From: Brachycybe producta
Taxonomy: Eukaryota; Arthropoda; Diplopoda; Playtdesmida; Andrognathidae
Assembly: GCA_036925085.1 (NCBI GenBank)
Contig: JAUPFP010000024.1
Location: 2,080,001 to 2,144,000, forward strand
Direction: 5' to 3'
Length of the DNA: 64,000 nucleotides
In this document: one piece after another, positions 22,276 to 32,680 of the stretch
Numbering within the stretch: position 1 is the first letter of the stretch
Layout of the letters: each line of letters begins with the position of its first letter
The notes under the pieces: generated by a model
Seen by the model: only the letters and a program-made list of their open reading frames with translations
What the model was told of the DNA's origin: nothing
The model's database searches: none
Translations under genes and position numbers: made by a program

Positions 22276-23436
22276 AAGCCAGCATTAGAGTATTCAGGTT
22301 TTTTTTCTTGTTTTTAGAACCTTTGTTTCCCTTTCGAGCAAAAAAGGTCTAAATTTTGGATGGATGTTAGGATAGATGGATGGATCCCAAACCTTCTGAA
22401 TAATTTAACTTGGAAACGGGACCACCTACAATAAAATGTCAGGATATCTAAAATCTTCTACATATTCCAGTGATGCTGCATATTTAATTTCATAATTTTA
22501 ACCTAGGTATTACTAATTAAAATCTATTTAGATACGATAAAGTTCTATTAGAATTGATATTAGATTTGGCGGCCATTGCTGCTAGGTAGTTTGTTTTTTT
22601 CTCTCACTCTCTTTTCTTCTTTCTAAACTTTTAAGTTTAAAAATCAAATACATCATTTCCCTCTTAACTTTTTTTTACTCTGTGTAAATAAATTCTACGG
22701 TCAAAATCGATGTTACAACAAACTTCATATTCTTTTCTATAGAAAAACTAACATGAGAAAAAAAAATGGGGAAGAGTTAAGGTGAATGATGGTGAAGTGG
22801 AAACAGACAGACCAATTTGGACTGGAAGTGAATGGGGGGAAAAAAAATTCAAACGCGGCACTCTTCCCTTTGTATTTTGTGATGATTTGCAAATATTTAG
22901 CCAACGTTTGTGCCAGAAGCAATATATACACATAGAGTCCTATACATTTTACTCCCCCCATCTCCACACACAAAAGTATTATTGACTTGTAGTAGTAATC
23001 TGGGACTGTGTCACCCACGTTTTAATTTTTTTTGTAACATTTTTATATCTATCCCTGCCTCCTACTCATTGCCATCTTTTTTTTTTCTAAATGACTGACT
23101 TTATAATATGAATTGTGAGATTGTATTTGTGTGTTCGCATGTGTAAAATATATAGACCAAATAAACTCCATTAAAGAGTTGAGTGGGTTCTTGTTTTAAT
23201 GCCAAAACGTATTCAAGGTTTTGTGATAAAAATCATAACTGTTGAGAAAAATCTAATGAAATGTTTCTTTTTTTGTTGGCGAGGTTCTAAAAAAACCTCT
23301 ACTCCACAGAACTAACATTGATAACTTGATAAGAAATCTTGTTTCTTATCTGAAAATTTCATGTAGCAGTCTACTGCTATTGAACTTTATTGTTACATGG
23401 GTAAGTGTCACGATTACTAGACCATTTTAGCAAAAC

Positions 23437-23511
23437 ATCACATTGGCAACATTTACAGCAAGGTAAACTGCAATATTTCCTCGAATAAATTGCAATTGCC
23501 AATGTGGTAAT
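23437..23511. repeat. Fragment related to the TTAA-flanked MITE
   Basis: Carries ATCACATTGGCAAC at the left and GCCAATGTGGTAAT at the right, an inverted pair. Its reverse complement parallels 24098-24178, so it looks like a solitary arm or short derivative of the 23973-24185 family. Confidence 0.6.
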
Positions 23512-23972
23512 AATCCTTCTAAGACTTCCAGTGGTTTCTTGCATGCATGGTTTTTGTTGTTGTTGCATGAAAAATCATGCAAATATTCACAATAATTCTT
23601 GACGGATTTTGTGATCCCCGCGTTTTACGCAAGTTAGTGTAGGCTACAAGAAAGTTATCACATTAGTAATCAAAATGATTGCATTCGAAAATGACGTGGT
23701 TTGTTAGAAAGTAGCCTCAAATACACGCAAGACTTGGTCACGCATGAACTTACTGAAGGCACGTTATCAAATTTAAAGAAATTTAACATAACATCTACAA
23801 GTGCATAATAAAGTCTATGTGCATTCTACCAAAGCTAGTTGTTTTTGAACATTTAGCCGATGTATTATAGGAAATTAGCAGTGAATCTTGTTGTAAAACA
23901 TGCTATGTATTACCAATACAATCAGAAAACTATAATTGGCAATATTTGAAAATTTCATTTATAACATGTTAA

Positions 23973-24185
23973 GAAGCGATCACACTGGCTATTTTTCCGT
24001 GCAATAAATTTAATGCTGTGAATCTTGCAGTTTTTTTTTTTGCAAACCCACCAAAGATCAGCAATTTCTTTGCGAAAAAACTACTTTTCTGTCTTTCAAG
24101 AGTATTATCACATTGGCAACTGCAATTAATTCAAGGAACACAATGAAGCGAATCTTGCTTTAAATATTGCCAGTGTGATCGCCAC
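23973..24185. mobile_element. TTAA-flanked MITE (piggyBac-like target)
   Basis: 213 bp between TTAA at 23969-23972 and 24186-24189. Ends are GAAGCGATCACACTGG and, in complement, GTGGCGATCACACTGG. A TTAA duplication is characteristic of piggyBac, but these termini are not a known piggyBac consensus as far as I can tell. The right arm matches 23437-23511 in reverse complement. Confidence 0.72.
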
Positions 24186-24286
24186 TTAATACTTATAATA
24201 TATTAATAACCAAATTTAGTGTCAACTAAGGAAATAGGGTGGAAATAGATGCTTATACGTTATAACTTATAATGCTGTAAACTTTT

Positions 24287-24708
24287 ACAGGAGTCCATTG
24301 CTACTGCAAGAGTCTATGTATTTTTTATTATTATGTTTATAGAGTCAATTGATATTTAACGTTGCTAGTGTAATACCTTGTACACACATGAGTTAAATGT
24401 GTTTAGGTGAATTATACGGAATCCAGTTAAGGACATGAACCAAATAAAAATTGACTTTATTATTATTTTAAATTGAAATACTAAATCAATATTTTGTCAA
24501 TAGTAAAGTATTAACCCAATATTTTCAGATTATTAACTGAATAAATTGAATTCGACATATTGTTAGTTTGCCCTTCACAGAGGGCTCTGTAGAACACGTT
24601 TATTATTTAAATGCATTTAAATTATCAGGTGCTATGTACTAGGTATAAGGGGAAGTACTGCAATCACATACTGTATATACGAATCCAAATTAAGTCGAGG
24701 ACTTACTG
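24287..24708. repeat. Tigger/pogo-like repeat hosting MITE copy 2
   Basis: The flanks of MITE copy 2 form one older repeat that matches 55565-55740. The right end, read on the minus strand, is CAGTAAGTCCTCGACTTA preceded by TA, which resembles Tigger/pogo terminal repeats. The left limit is approximate because that arm is diverged. Confidence 0.55.
24374..24645 (-). mobile_element. TAA-flanked MITE (PIF/Harbinger-like), copy 2, uninterrupted
   Basis: 272 bp, inverted relative to copy 1 at 3240-6820. It begins TACCTTGTACACAC, ends CTAGGTA, and is flanked by TAA at 24371-24373 and 24646-24648. The flanks join as GTTGCTAGTG-TAA-GGGGAAGTACTGC. The repeat at 55565-55740 reads GTTGCTGTTG-TAA-GGGGGAGTACCGC with no MITE. 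That paralogous empty site confirms both the boundaries and the TAA duplication. Confidence 0.88.
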
Positions 24709-25339
24709 TATGCATACTGTAGTTGCAGTTTGAACTACTACTACGCCATCTGTCGTTTACACAATCCATTAACTACTCAATGTTTGCATCCTTCTTAAGA
24801 TTTTTTCAAACCCAACAAACAAATGGCACAAACAGTAGAAGAGATTTTTTTTATACAGCATATAGTGTATACCCACCATGCCTAAAATATAAAAAGCAAC
24901 CATAATAGTAACATGGTACTGCTGTCTTTCAAGATAAGACAGAAAATATGACCCTGTTGTTTAGTTTAGCAGAGAAAATAATTCATGGCAATGTGTATAG
25001 TATGTGTGCTTCGTTTTTTTTTTATATATATTGTATGTTATGTTGTGTGTCTTTCTCATTCGTCACGACTTTTATAAGATCTTTTTGGATGCTTTTTTGT
25101 ATGTGCTCCATATTTGTCAAATGAAATTGCCTCAATAACATACATTAAAATAACCGAGGTCGACTCCATATAATTCCTTGGTTTTTTTGTTCAAACAAAC
25201 AAAAAAAAAAGCACCAGAAACTTATCAAAATGTGTGTTTCTTTCTCGTTTTAGTTTTACAAATTTCATATTAGCACTTAGTTGTCTTCCTATTTTAGATA
25301 AAAACAACAAATTATTTAAGAAAGAAAAAAAACCCCGAT

Positions 25340-25530
25340 TCAATTAAGATGCATTTACAATTTATTAGAGAAATAAATTAAAACGTAACGCTTTAATTAA
25401 TATGCCCATCATTAGCAGAGAGACACGCCAAATTAATCAGAATTTTAATTAAGAGGCGAAACACTAACATCAAAACACATCAGAAAAATCAAATTTGAAA
25501 ACTCCAAATGATAATTAATTTATTTTTTTT
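25340..25530. promoter_or_regulatory. Homeodomain-motif-rich, repeat-poor block
   Basis: Contains TTAATTAA (25393-25400), ATTAATCA (near 25433), TAATTAAG (25446-25453) and ATCATTAGC. No open frame, no inverted ends, no match to other repeats in the window. It could be an enhancer; AT richness also produces such motifs by chance. Confidence 0.25.
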
Positions 25531-25714
25531 ATAATCACTGCATTGACTAAAACTAAATTGGCTTAACTGGTAATTTTTGGTGATAATAATGCGATTTTAA
25601 ACCAAAAACAAAATTCAAAGTTTGTTAAAAAACCAACGGTGTGGGAAATTTGTAAACGCAAATACGAGCTTAATTTCATCATTTATTTTATAACTCGGGT
25701 ATATGAAACGTTTT

Positions 25715-25910
25715 TTTCAAGTGTGTTTAGAAACTAGAATGGTAGCTGAGTCACTTAATAGTTATTTTTCAAAATAAAGAAAATAAGACAAAAATTTTAA
25801 TTTTTTCTATCTGCTTAAAGTTAGGTCAAATTGTTATAAAAGTTTCATTTTAATTTAAGATATCATGAAAATACTTTCTAGTTTTTAACAAACTTCGAAT
25901 TTCATAATGC
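25715..25910. repeat. Family A palindromic repeat
   Basis: TTTAGAAACTAGAATGGTAG at the left and ACTTTCTAGTTTTTAACAAA at the right. Confidence 0.65.
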
Positions 25911-27339
25911 CAAATTTTCACCCTGAACCTCTTTTACAACTCGTAATAGCCACCATATTTTTAAGGCAGCCATTTTTGTTTATAACTTTTCATAATCACG
26001 CCCTCAAGTTGTTTTCAACACTGCCAAAAAAAAAAAGGTTGTCCTAAAAGTTACGTCCCCATCCCTAAAAAATGTCCAGGTTCCAGGACAGTTTTTATTT
26101 CAATGTTTTCTTTTCACACAGTTCACACACATTTGGGGTGCCTTTACAAACAATCCCACCCTGTAACCAATCACACTGTGAGGTTTTACTTCAATTTTGC
26201 ACTTTTCAAACACCCCATATTACACCAACCCAATAGAAAAACAGTGGCAATACCGACCACCGTATGGTTTGTATCAAGAAAAGAAAAACGTTCTAACAGA
26301 CTAACACACACACACACACAAAAAAACACCGTTACCATTAAACATAAGGAACTATAAGGATATACAGTTACCGAAGATTGGTGGGATTCTAATAAGAAGG
26401 AGGTAAAGGGGGAATTTTTTTCTTTTTTTTTGGGTACTTTATAATGACGACTGCCGGATTGCGTGCTACAAACGGGCCGAAACCAGCTGGAGGTTTCCTC
26501 TTTATCGAAATCCCAATGACAGCTTTCACAGGCAAAAGCAATGGGGAGTCCCCCTCCTCCTCCTCCATTACCTCCCTTGTATACAGCATAATACAGCCTC
26601 AAACACACATACATTATATAGTTATAGATGAGATTGCTGTATTTGCACTTTGCAAAAAAAAAAAGCAGCAGAAATTGCTTCTCTATTTTACGATAATCCA
26701 CTATTAAATACAATGAGAAACCACAAGAAATTAAAAAAAAAACTAGAAAAGTCGTTATTCAGAAATGTAAAGTAAAAAAAAAAATAATTATTGTGCCTCA
26801 TAACTTTTAAGCTAATAAATCTTATTGTAACATTAACCAAAAATCTTTAACACACACACACCTGCTCAACAACAACAACAAAAAACTTCAACAATTTCAA
26901 AGCCATAAACCAACAACTAAACAAACGTAAAACGTTTTTCATGTTTTGTAGCGCCATAAAAAAAAAACAAGTATTAAAAAAAAAGAACACACACACATGT
27001 AAAATTGTAAAATAATGTTAACGTGTTTTTTTTGTTGGAAACGTGTGGCCTTTCACAGGCATATCCTACAAGAAAACGTAATATTAACTGATGATAACAA
27101 AGTGAACTTACCACAAAGTTATGTGCATTGCATTGCATACAATACTTAATGTCACCACCACCACCACCACCATATCTCCAAGTCAGATTTACAGGACTTT
27201 TTTGAAGGCTTTAAATGGGTTACAATTGAAATTCACACCTAGATACAAATAAAAATAACATATTGCATTAATAATTATATTACGAAAAGCTTTAATTGCG
27301 ATTTTTAATTTAAAATCAATATGTTTTTTCCAATGCTGG

Positions 27340-27606
27340 CGGCACTGATCTAGCGCCAAATGCAACAAACTGAATGAATAAACACCAATTGGAATCATTT
27401 TCATTTGAAACAAATGCAAAATTAAACAACTGCCAAACAAAAACGCCAAATTCATTAACCACCAAACTGAACAAACGCCAATCGGAATTCGCATCAATTA
27501 TAACAAATACGTACAAATAAGTAAAGGAATAAGCGCCAAATTGAACAAATTTCAATAGGAATAATCTACAACTGAGAATGCCAGCCAAACTGAATAACCC
27601 ATAACC
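27340..27606. repeat. CGCCAAATTGAA-unit tandem array
   Basis: Many imperfect units such as GCGCCAAATTGAACAA, CGCCAATCGGAATTC and CACCAATTGGAATC in one orientation, spaced about 18-25 bp. The overlapping minus-strand open frames are products of this repetition, not genes. Confidence 0.65.
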
Positions 27607-27889
27607 CCACAGTTGCACTGCGGCGTTTCATTACCCACGTGTCACATCAAGTATTTGTCACGTGACCATTATTCTGGACTTAGAATTTTTTTTTATCTTG
27701 ACGCTACGAAAAATATTTAGCCTCCAAGCATTCATTGTGGAATTGTGATCTAGGTGGGTCACATGAGTGTTGCCACGCCAAAGTCATGCACTAAAACAAA
27801 AGGCTGTACAAAGAGGCTAAAATAAATAGTTGATTTTTTTTTCTTCTCGAAACATACTTGACTCCTCAATCTAGTACAAAACTGATTAA

Positions 27890-27986
27890 AAGCCAAATTT
27901 AACTAGTGCCAAATTGAAGAAACGCCAAAAATTTGGCAGTCATTCAGTTTTGTCATTTGTTCAATTGGCACTTAATCAGTCAGCGA
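27890..27986. repeat. CGCCAAATTGAA-unit inverted repeat, distal part
   Basis: GTGCCAAATTGAAGAAACGCC followed by the inverted GTTCAATTGGCACTTAATCA and the end CAGCGAC. With 27340-27606 it may be one long copy interrupted by about 280 bp of other sequence. Confidence 0.6.
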
Positions 27987-28229
27987 CTCTCTTACCAACT
28001 TTTCTCATGATACTTTTATCAAGTTATCACAACAAACAAGACATGATACTTTATGTCAGTAACATAAGGAAGAAGACAAGACTTAAGATGAAAATGAGTA
28101 ACATTATAAGACAATTAGAAAACAATTTAGCTGACTAATGGTCAAGAGATGATAAAGAGAGAGAGAGAGAGAAATAGGGCTGTCAAAATGTCTCAAGTAT
28201 CTCATAAAATGATAAATGGTCTCTGTCTG

Positions 28230-28230
28230 C

Positions 28231-28265
<35 letters not shown>
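28230..28265. repeat. (CAA)n microsatellite
   Basis: About 12 CAA units. The minus-strand open frame here (poly-Leu) is due to this repeat. Confidence 0.95.
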
Positions 28266-28266
<1 letters not shown>

Positions 28267-28631
28267 AGCAACAAAAAAGGAATGGTCAATCTAATCTCAT
28301 ATGCCACCACCACCCTACTTATATATTGATTTAGAAATGAATATACATTATATATGCTGACTAACAAACCAAAAACCAACCAACTCATTTCTCCACATGA
28401 TGATGACCACTTTTGGGAAAGTCTTAACCTTAACTCTCTTATCGTCAGTCTGCATCTTCTTGCTCCCATACCAAAAAAAAAAAAAAGATGATTGAAAATA
28501 TGATCAATGAGAGATAAAAATGCTCAAAAACAAGTTCATTTATTTGATTGAAAATTTGAAAGTCAGACATAAACATCTTTCAAAAGATAATCAAATTAAT
28601 AAAGATAACTTCATATAATTGTAGATCTGGT

Positions 28632-28841
28632 CTGGTGCCTCATATTACAGTAAAAGTTATAAAATTAAGACAGTTTATACCTTGTGATGTCTCTCCTTGT
28701 TCATTAGTCAATTGCAGTAATATGACAATAAGTGTCATGTTAATATTTTGTAATTTGCATCTGTGACTGTTATAAGGACAAGATTATGACTCATGAGCTA
28801 TAGATGACAGTCATATTTTATTTCTGTAATGAGGCCCCGGG
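28632..28841. mobile_element. GGGG-TCATTACAG MITE, copy 2
   Basis: Inverted copy of 18618-18840: CTGGTGCCTCATATTACAG at the left and CTGTAATGAGGCCCCGG at the right, with shared interior motifs (GACTCATGAGCTATAG, TTTTGTAATTTGC). Confidence 0.7.
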
Positions 28842-28939
28842 TATATTTTCTTTTGTGTTTTTGTTTTTATAAAATAACCACATAATATAAATTTCTATAG
28901 TCCAAGTCTACTCAAAAAACTTATATTCAACCGTCTAGA

Positions 28940-29220
28940 TGAAACTTTAAAAACTAGAAGAGTAAAAAGAACTCGATAATAGACTATTTTCATGTTGCTG
29001 TTTTTCAAAATAAACTTTTCATTACAGAAAATGTGAAAATGTTAAAACACTTGTTTTACATTTCAATATGTAAACGTACCTCAAACTCTGCTTCACTATT
29101 TTTTTAAAAAAAACTTGTCTATAAAATGTTAATTTTGAAAGATATCAACGTGAAAATACTATTAAGTGATTCAGCTACCATTCTAGTTTCTAACACACTT
29201 TTCAATTTCTCCACAGTGTT
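28940..29220. repeat. Family A palindromic repeat, full copy
   Basis: AAAACTAGAAGAGTAAAAAG at the left; GATATCAACGTGAAAATACT and AGCTACCATTCTAGTTTCTA at the right. Confidence 0.7.
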
Positions 29221-29364
29221 GCTATCCCCCCCCCCCCCTTTCTACAAAAAAAAGTCCAGAATCATTGAGTTCGGCAATGTGACAAGTGTCCTACTGTGTC
29301 CAGTTGATGAGGAACAACCAAAAGGGTTTTCAGTGTCACTCCTCTAAAAAGGGAGACATTTATG

Positions 29365-29377
29365 AGGTCAGAGGTCA
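29365..29377 (+). promoter_or_regulatory. DR1 nuclear-receptor-like site
   Basis: AGGTCA-G-AGGTCA, a perfect direct repeat with 1-bp spacing, the type bound by HNF4/RXR/COUP-class nuclear receptors. It lies in a repeat-poor block (29340-29600) that also has GATCAAAGG (29511-29519, TCF/LEF-like). The match is exact; function is inferred. Confidence 0.4.
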
Positions 29378-29894
29378 CCTCCCCTTTTTTCCCTTCTGGA
29401 AACCCTAACCCACCTCTCCATCTCCAACTCCAACTATGGTGGACTGACAGTTACATTTGGCAGACCGAGCCATATGGAGTAGAAGAAATACAAGTGAAGG
29501 CGGCGGCAATGATCAAAGGCTCCTACTTAATGATGTGGCTATGACTTGTCAGGCTGCAGCTTAAACACGGCTGTCTGAATAAGATTAATGGGCGAAGCTG
29601 CTTGAACGAACGGGGGTGGATGGGCTAGGTAGGGGTGATAAGAGAAAAGGGAGAAAGAGAGAGGGGGTTAGTTAGAGGGTAGCAACTTGTGAGTGGGAGG
29701 AACAACTCAAAATGGATGATAAAATAGATGGAGATGGTAATGGCAGACTGACTGCACTGTAGATGGATGAGGAGAAAGGGGAGGGAGGGAGGGGGGGGGG
29801 GAAAGGAATTTTTTTTACTGAACTACACTACGAAGAGGCCTCTTGCGGATACGGAATAATATTGTTAACGTAGTTCGAACAAAATTTACATAAT

Positions 29895-30030
29895 AGATGC
29901 TAATCAATGTAGATTTTTATGTTGAAACTTTTTTCATGGTGATATTTTTAAAATAAACTTTTTATGATTGGTTATTTAAAAGTAATTTTTCATCATTTTT
30001 AAAATGTCATAAAATAGCATGAAAATATTT
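29895..30030. repeat. Family A partial copy
   Basis: TTTTTTCATGGTGATATTTT and AAATAAACTTTTTATGATTG; ends in ATAGCATGAAAATATTTTC next to the inverted-repeat element at 30038. Confidence 0.5.
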
Positions 30031-30037
30031 TCTTTAC

Positions 30038-30322
30038 AAAGCCTAGTACAAACTGAGTGATAATCGCCGGACACACGAATCCAGCAACTTGACAGCATCT
30101 TCGTCAGACACAGCGACACAGCATGTATCTAGTGATACATGTGACCGGTGATGTTGCGCGTCTTGTGGTAGTAGTGCTGCATTTGTATTCACTGAGCAAT
30201 GTTTTCCATTTGAAGTGGGAAACAAGCAACACTCTTTGATGTCAAGTTGCCGGATACTCGGCTTCTACAAAGACGTCTCCGACAATGTTTTTGATGATAT
30301 CGCCCGGTCTACGCTAGGCTTT
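30038..30322. repeat. Inverted-repeat element with AAAGCCTAG ends
   Basis: Left end AAAGCCTAGTAC, right end in complement AAAGCCTAGCGTAG. The arms also share CCAGCAACTTGACA with CCGGCAACTTGACA. Locally GC-rich and CpG-rich compared with its surroundings. Probably a MITE; the arms are unequal. Confidence 0.5.
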
Positions 30323-30452
30323 AGGGTGGAAATGATTCTAGCTATTTAAAAAGTTGCTACTAGATGGCGTTGTAAATCGTAATCAAAATACAACCAATAA
30401 AAAAAAATTCTCTATTAATTAAGTTAGCCTGAACTAGCAATTGTGTTTGGGT

Positions 30453-30826
30453 TGGTTTATACTCCCTTGCTAAGCAGCAAAGCAGCCTGCGAAGCTTCAA
30501 AAATGACGTCAGAGCTCCAGGTTTTTGCCTTCGCTAGAGCATGAAGCTAGCTTTGAAATTGTTCAACTTTTCAAAGCTTAGCAACTCAAAGCACCAATCA
30601 GAAAATGGATACGCAAATGGGGTGAACAAGTAACACCTTTTTTGCTTCCAGAAGGGGAAGGGTTCTATTGTTTTATGTATCTGTTTTATAGGTTAGAAAA
30701 TATCGCAAACCTTGCAAGACCACATGTTTCTATGAACAAGCTAAGCTAAGCTAAGCTTTGGGGAGCTAATTTTTAGGAGCTTCAAAGCCTGCATATATCT
30801 TAGCAAAGTTTGGAGTAATAAACCTA
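30453..30826. repeat. Inverted-repeat element with GGTTTAT-ACTCC ends
   Basis: The left arm GGTTTATACTCCCTTGCTAA and the complement of the right arm, AGGTTTATTACTCCAAACTT, share ends and the inner motif GCAGCCTGCGAAGCTTC/GCAGGCTTTGAAGCTCC. A short AAGCT tandem run lies at about 30737-30758. Probably a MITE. Confidence 0.5.
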
Positions 30827-31237
30827 CCCTTTGCTCTTTTTTAGCCAAATAAACTTCATTCTCATTGGATAAAATAAACGAGGAAGTGGTGAATGGGGAT
30901 AATTTTGGTTTGTTGGGATTGACAATTGTATATTCATTTTGTTTTTTATATATGTGCATGTATATGTGCTTGACAATGCTTAATGCTGCATGTGGACTTT
31001 TATGTCCCTCTGCCATAGGCCTATTTGGCTGCTAGCAGAGTACTAATTGTAATTGTAAAGGGTCATTTAAAGAATATTTCGAATAACAAAAACGCGACCA
31101 TTCTTCTTCCATGTCAAATTAATATCCAGAGACAAAAAAATGATAATTAAAATAGTTTGAACTCATTAATGATAAGGTTTAAAATTCCAAAATCACTTCC
31201 ATTAATTAGCTATGGTCTGTACCTAAGTGCAAGTAGT

Positions 31238-31437
31238 ATTTTTATGATGATAATCTTTAAAAATAAACTTTGCATTGGATTTTTTTTTGTAAAAAAGCGG
31301 TCATCGTTTTTAAGAAGTCCAGAAATCTAAAATCTAATTTTCAAACTAGCATAAAAGTTTAATTTTAAAGATATCATTGTGGAATTTATTTTATCACTTT
31401 CATTTACTCTTCTAGTTTCAAATGTATCTTGAAATTC
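31238..31437. repeat. Family A palindromic repeat
   Basis: TTTTTATGATGATAATCTTT and AAATAAACTTTGC at the left; AAAGATATCATTGTGGAATT and TTTACTCTTCTAGTTTCAAA at the right. Confidence 0.6.
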
Positions 31438-31553
31438 TCTCATAAGTCAATTCAAACTGGACTTAAAATCGTTTTACTGCCTGCTGCACCCCCCCCCCCC
31501 CCCCCCCCTCTAGAATGTTTCTTAATTTTCCTTTTGAAAAATTGTGCGCTCAT

Positions 31554-31556
<3 letters not shown>

Positions 31557-31624
<68 letters not shown>
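31557..31624. repeat. (AT)n microsatellite
   Basis: About 68 bp of AT dinucleotides, close to a poly-C tract at about 31490-31508. Confidence 0.95.
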
Positions 31625-31630
<6 letters not shown>

Positions 31631-32187
31631 CTTAAAAATTACTCTTTAAAACATACAGATGAGACTGAAATATATCAACATGATAATATATACTTGTATG
31701 CATAAACATTGTAATATTTTACGTCAAAATTTTTTTTTGTTTTAAACTTGTTTTAAGAGTCTCTCTTTCTCTCTTTGGCAACTACAAAAATAGAGAAGCA
31801 GAAACATTCATTTTAAACGAATTGGCTACAGTTGTCTTCTTGTGACTGGGGTCCCACTTATTTTAAATGAGCCACTAAATCACTGTCTTTTCTATCTATG
31901 TTTTCTGCATGTCTATAAATATTGAAAAAAGAGAAAAAAACCTTGGAAGAACACAACAACGACATCTAAACTTAATTTAAATTGCTCGGTGCCTTTACAC
32001 CTGTTGCACAATTTTATCTGAAAAAAAGTTTAAACAACATTAAAGTCGAAAACAGCCATTAAAGGATTTCGTGACGTCTTTAGAAATCTTATTTTAAAAA
32101 CAGCCATTTGTAGAAGAAACAAAAAATAGAACTTCAGTTATTCTTATTTGTTGTTTTATAAAAAAAAAAATAAAATAAATTTAATGT

Positions 32188-32350
32188 TTTAAAAAACTAG
32201 AATAGTAACTGAATCAACTGAATCTTTAAAAATATATGAAATTTTAAATTGGCAATTTTCATGTTTCTCTTTTCGAGTTGGACTAAAATGCAAAACTAGC
32301 CTAAAATTTTGAATGACTTCAATTACTCTTCTAGTTTCTAAAAAATGCTT
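32188..32350. repeat. Family A palindromic repeat, short
   Basis: TTTAAAAAACTAGAATAGTA at the left and ATTACTCTTCTAGTTTCTAA at the right, only about 160 bp apart. Confidence 0.65.
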
Positions 32351-32359
32351 AAGTTTTTC

Positions 32360-32680
32360 TTAAGGTAGTTTTAAAGTGTAAACGACTCTGCAACTCAGGC
32401 CATCAGTCTGTGTTTTCACAAGCAAAAATTAAGAGAAACTTGACTGTGTTTGAGAAACTAGAAGGGTAATTCAATCACTAACATGTTGATTTATCTTTTA
32501 AAATAAGCTTTTTATGTCAGTTTGAAAAATGAGCTAACTTTAAGGAGATTATATTTTTTTAATTCTCTAATTCATAAACATAAAAAAATACTATTAAGTG
32601 ATTCAGATACCATTCTAGTTTGTAACATACTTTCAATTTCTCTTTAGTTTTATTCCTGAAACGCAGAATAATGAGGATTT
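32360..32680. repeat. Family A palindromic repeat, full copy with TTAAGGTAG end
   Basis: TTAAGGTAGTTTTAAAGTGT at the terminus, GAGAAACTAGAAGGGTAATT, AAATAAGCTTTTTATGTCAG, then AGATACCATTCTAGTTTGTA and GAAACGCAGAATAATGAGG. Confidence 0.7.

Larger units (their letters stand above)
18841..23436. other. Gene-free region
   Basis: Holds the long-form family A element with its flanking direct repeats (19612-20296), two full CRE palindromes (20915-20922, 20968-20975), a hAT-like fragment (20742), CAT and AG simple repeats and family A pieces at 21083 and 22127. The overlapping open frames at 22737-23098 on both strands show no protein character. Confidence 0.55.
24711..28600. other. Gene-free region
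   Basis: Holds the motif-rich block 25340-25530, a family A copy (25715), CGCCAAATTGAA arrays (27340-27986) and the CAA repeat at 28230. The 175-aa minus frame at 26186-26713 is low-complexity and overlaps other frames on both strands, so I do not call it a gene. Confidence 0.55.

Noticed and set aside
26186-26713. Minus-strand frame of 175 aa
   Set aside because: Low-complexity, contains a simple-repeat-derived CVCVCV run, and overlaps plus-strand frames. No domain or splice evidence.
27189-27618. Minus-strand frames of 102 and 100 aa
   Set aside because: Produced by the tandem CGCCAAATTGAA units, which keep frames open by repetition.
28230-28265. CRISPR-like regular array
   Set aside because: It is a trinucleotide microsatellite. 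No array of repeats with unique spacers occurs in the window, and the DNA is animal-like.
28104-28469. Minus-strand 121-aa frame with poly-leucine
   Set aside because: Translation of the (CAA)n microsatellite in reverse, not a signal peptide or leucine-rich protein.
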